Part shown: one piece after another, positions 41,272-42,903 of the stretch | Position numbering within the stretch: the first letter of the stretch is position 1 | Layout of the letters: each line of letters begins with the position of its first letter | IMG/VR virus record: IMGVR_UViG_3300030328_002664 | Span: 1-42,903 of that record | Direction: 5' to 3' (one strand) | Length of the DNA: 42,903 nt | DNA from: a virus | Notes under the pieces: model-generated | Told to the model about the DNA's origin: nothing | The model's input: only the letters and a program-made list of their open reading frames with translations | Database searches by the model: none | Position numbers and translations under genes: made by a program

Positions 41272-41736
41272 ATGGAAAATATAAGTAAGAATATAACTTA
41301 CGCTGAAGCAATACACTCAAACACTGCTAAGCGTAGATGTATAGATAACACTCCTAATCCTACACAAGTAGAGAATATGAAGTTGTTAGCAGAAAAAGTA
41401 TTTGAACCATTAAGAGAGTGGACTGGTGGACCAATAAAAGTTAATTCATTTTTTAGATCACCTGAACTTAACACAGCTATTGGAGGCGTTGCTTCTAGTC
41501 AACATTGCAAAGGTCAAGCAATTGATATTGATGATGTGTATGGTTGTAAAACAAACGCAGAAATGTATGCGTGGATAAAAGAAAATTTAGATTTTGATCA
41601 AATGATTTGGGAGTTCGGTACAGACATGAATCCTAATTGGATACACATATCATATGTTTCAAAAGAAGATAATAGAAATAGATGTCTTAAAGCATATAAA
41701 GACGAATATAAAAAAACAAAGTATAAAACAATATAA
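41272..41736 (+). CDS. Peptidase M15 endolysin (D-Ala-D-Ala-type)
   Basis: 154 residues of the M15A zinc peptidase type that cuts peptidoglycan stem peptides. Motifs: SFFRSPELNTAIGG (59-72), SSQHCKGQAIDID with Zn ligands H78 and D85, and the last ligand H125 in NPNWIHISY; E114 (in IWEFG) may be the catalytic acid. No signal peptide, so export would depend on the holin encoded at 8482. The length is that of compact phage M15 lysins without a separate cell-wall-binding domain. Followed after 2 bases by copy B of the duplicated gene. Confidence 0.88.
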   Translation: MENISKNITYAEAIHSNTAKRRCIDNTPNPTQVENMKLLAEKVFEPLREWTGGPIKVNSFFRSPELNTAIGGVASSQHCKGQAIDIDDVYGCKTNAEMYAWIKENLDFDQMIWEFGTDMNPNWIHISYVSKEDNRNRCLKAYKDEYKKTKYKTI

Positions 41737-41738
41737 TT

Positions 41739-41972
41739 ATGTGGAAATTAACTAAACAATACTGGATAGATATGTGGAATTATTTATGGAGTAAAACTTC
41801 TATAGATGAAAAAGCTATCGCTACATTAAAAGAAGTACAAAAAAGATATAAACTTACAGCTAAAGAATTAGCTGATGTAGGTAATGCAATAAAACAAGTA
41901 GGAAATCAAATAGATGATATTCCAGCTGCATTAGCCGGTAAAAAAAGAAAAGGTAGAAAAACTAACATGGGG
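41739..41972 (+). repeat. Direct repeat copy B, about 234 bases
   Basis: Second member of the direct repeat pair with 38571-38804. The longest near-identical DNA run covers the 3' part, from the segment encoding KRYKLTAKELADVG to KKRKGRK, where only scattered third-position changes are seen. Confidence 0.85.
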
Positions 41973-42014
41973 AAAAACGCTCAGAACCCAATAAATATGA
42001 ACAATAAAAAATAA
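41739..42014 (+). CDS. Duplicated small Trp-rich protein, copy B
   Basis: 91 residues, paralogue of the protein at 38571-38837 (71 of the first 78 residues identical). The N-terminus keeps the Trp pattern (MWKLTKQYWIDMWNYLWSK) and the basic AGKKRKGRK tail is unchanged; the last dozen residues differ. Its maintenance as an intact frame suggests that both copies are functional or that the duplication is recent. Flanks the cassette on the endolysin side. Confidence 0.6.
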   Translation: MWKLTKQYWIDMWNYLWSKTSIDEKAIATLKEVQKRYKLTAKELADVGNAIKQVGNQIDDIPAALAGKKRKGRKTNMGKNAQNPINMNNKK

Positions 42015-42019
42015 ATATT

Positions 42020-42592
42020 ATGGCATTTAAAATACCAAATTTTGCAAAACAAATGGGCGGATCTCCGTTCAAAGCAACACAAAAAGGTGGATCTCCGTTT
42101 CACGTAACACCAGATCCAGAAAAAAAATCAGACGACAGTAGTTCAACTAAAAAATCATCTATGGCCGCAGTAGGTACGGAAGAAAGAAAAAAGCAATATG
42201 ATGAAAAAGGTTGGAAGTATGATGATACTATTGCAGGTTACAACAGAGATGGTAGTAAGAAAGAGGAACCTAAAAAAGAGGAGCCTAAAAAAGAAGAACC
42301 TAAAAACGAAGAACCTAAAAACGAAAAGAAAGATCATAAACCAGCTGAAGGAGTTGAAGTTAAATCTCGTAAACAAAGAAGAGCTGCGAGAAGAGTAGCT
42401 AGGTTATCTAAGAAAAATAAAAAGAAAGGATTAACTAAAGGTCAATCTAAAAGATTAAGTAGAAATATTTCTAAAGCTAAAGGAGAAGAGGTTAAAGATG
42501 AAGATAAAACTAATGTAGGTAAAGTTATCAAGAAAGGTGTTGATAAAGTTAAAAAAGTAGTTAAGAAAAAAGACAAAGAAACAGAAGAATAA
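42020..42592 (+). CDS. Basic MAFK protein with KEEPK repeats
   Basis: 190 residues. Begins MAFKIPNFAKQMGGSPFKAT, with GGSPF twice. The MAFK start is shared with the proteins at 4880, 5242 and 6759. A 24-codon low-complexity stretch at DNA 42257-42328 encodes imperfect 5-residue repeats (KKEEP, KNEEP). The C-terminal half is strongly basic (SRKQRRAARRVARLSKKNKK, KKVVKKKDKE), suggesting DNA or RNA contact or an internal head position. Last gene before the terminator. Unrecognised family. Confidence 0.55.
   Translation: MAFKIPNFAKQMGGSPFKATQKGGSPFHVTPDPEKKSDDSSSTKKSSMAAVGTEERKKQYDEKGWKYDDTIAGYNRDGSKKEEPKKEEPKKEEPKNEEPKNEKKDHKPAEGVEVKSRKQRRAARRVARLSKKNKKKGLTKGQSKRLSRNISKAKGEEVKDEDKTNVGKVIKKGVDKVKKVVKKKDKETEE
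42257..42328 (+). repeat. 15-base coding tandem repeat (KEEPK)
   Basis: About five imperfect 15-base units of the type GAACCTAAAAAAGAG, coding for Lys/Asn-Glu-Glu-Pro units. The units differ by point changes (AAA to AAC, GAG to GAA), showing drift after expansion. Confidence 0.75.
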
Positions 42593-42641
42593 GGAACAAA
42601 ATAAAATGGGCGTACCATACCCAAAGTTCCTGTAACCAAAG

Positions 42642-42668
42642 AAGGGGATCGTTATGATCCCCTTTTTT
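42642..42668 (+). terminator. Strong intrinsic terminator ending the + arm
   Basis: AAGGGGATC / GATCCCCTT, a 9-bp stem with loop GTTAT, flows directly into six T. It lies 50 bases after the last + strand stop and 20 bases from the stop of the opposing nrdA, so it ends the structural/lysis transcript between convergent arms. On the - strand the stem is followed only by CTTTGG, so it should work less well in that direction. Confidence 0.9.
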
Positions 42669-42675
42669 GATATTA

Positions 42676-42691
42676 CTAACTAACTAACTAA
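42676..42691. repeat. (CTAA)4 microsatellite at nrdA stop
   Basis: Four perfect CTAA units. On the - strand they supply the TAG stop of the reductase gene and further in-frame stops just after it, so small changes in repeat number would not extend the protein far. Confidence 0.7.
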
Positions 42692-42903
42692 CCATCACAC
42701 GCGACACAATCTTCCATTGCTCGCTGTGCAATATCTCCACGGAGAACACTTTCAGTTCTCATGTAGTATAATGTTTTAATTCCTTTCTTCCAAGCATCTA
42801 AATGAACTTGATTAATCCATTTAGGAGTTGCCTCTGCTGGAAAAGCTAAATTTAAACTTACACTTTGATCTATATATTGCTGACGTATACCAGCTTGTCT
42901 GAC
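42688..42903 (-). CDS. nrdA: Ribonucleotide reductase class I large subunit, C-terminus (partial)
   Basis: The last 71 residues of a protein that enters from the right edge of the window. Diagnostic segments: RQQYIDQSVSLNLAFPAEAT (the QxxIDQSxSLNL motif of NrdA), WKKGIKTLYYMRTES, and an end DCVACDG. The tail CxxC pair is the thiol shuttle that re-reduces the active site of class I enzymes using thioredoxin or glutaredoxin. Ribonucleotide reductase makes dNTPs for phage DNA synthesis. It is the only - strand gene visible and converges on the terminator at 42642-42668, marking the border to a DNA-metabolism arm. Confidence 0.92.
   Translation of the reverse strand, partial: VRQAGIRQQYIDQSVSLNLAFPAEATPKWINQVHLDAWKKGIKTLYYMRTESVLRGDIAQRAMEDCVACDG

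Noticed and set aside
42155-42398. Alternative frames on both strands over the KEEPK repeat
   Set aside because: Low-complexity shadows of the tandem repeat; the MAFK frame has the start context and spans the whole interval.
1-42903. tRNA genes, IS elements, integrase and attachment sites
   Set aside because: Intergenic gaps are too short and none shows a cloverleaf or terminal inverted repeats; no transposase or integrase motif was found in the proteins.

Overview
The window is one arm of an AT-rich, tailed double-stranded DNA phage genome (or environmental phage contig). The host is most likely a member of Bacteroidota, probably a marine flavobacterium. Host evidence: low GC throughout, no Shine-Dalgarno sequences, and AT-rich leaders with A at -3 before most starts (the flavobacterial Kozak-like pattern). 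Exported proteins also have signal peptides ending in A|QE, as is usual in Bacteroidota, and one tail protein carries an apparent Fib_succ_major (FISUMP) domain. I see no sheath, baseplate or tape-measure gene. A split nozzle/stabilisation protein and a row of large internal (ejection) proteins point to a short-tailed, podovirus-like virion, perhaps in the wide neighbourhood of the Cellulophaga and crAss-like podoviruses. That placement is inference from gene order and remembered family features; no search was run.

Layout (+ strand unless noted). 46-2289: GroEL, GroES and a small winged-helix-like protein. 2291-4878: short, mostly unrecognised proteins, one behind a striking ACATTA-repeat leader. 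4880-8444: three proteins that begin MAFK, two of them with HExxH-like motifs. 8482-10674: a GTA-type 3TM holin, a probable structural protein, a coiled-coil protein, a small protein and a protein that looks like two GroES folds in tandem. 10598-18193: packaging and head module (putative small terminase, large terminase, portal, putative scaffold, major capsid protein). 18258-27745: conserved head-neck proteins and the very large tail nozzle, whose 1605-residue part contains the FISUMP insertion. 27751-38565: GNAT-like protein and three putative internal virion proteins, the last 2649 residues long with an HEFLH motif and a segment resembling sigma-70 region 2. 38571-42592: envelope and lysis cassette (outer-membrane barrel-like protein, lipoprotein plus TM/coiled-coil spanin-like pair, thioredoxin-fold protein without CxxC, M15 peptidase) bracketed by two near-identical copies of an 88-91 residue protein. 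42642-42668: a strong terminator. 42688-42903 (- strand): the C-terminus of a class I ribonucleotide reductase large subunit, evidently the end of a convergent DNA-metabolism arm outside the window.

The genes read as one virion and lysis programme. The chaperonins and the tandem cpn10-like protein would help fold capsid or tail proteins. Terminase, portal, scaffold and capsid build and fill the head. The neck proteins and nozzle make the tail. The internal proteins would be injected at infection, and the last cassette modifies and then disrupts the host envelope. Genes are densely packed, with many one-base TAATG stop/start overlaps, and no intergenic stretch exceeds 300 bases. No tRNA, CRISPR, IS element, integrase or reverse transcriptase was seen.
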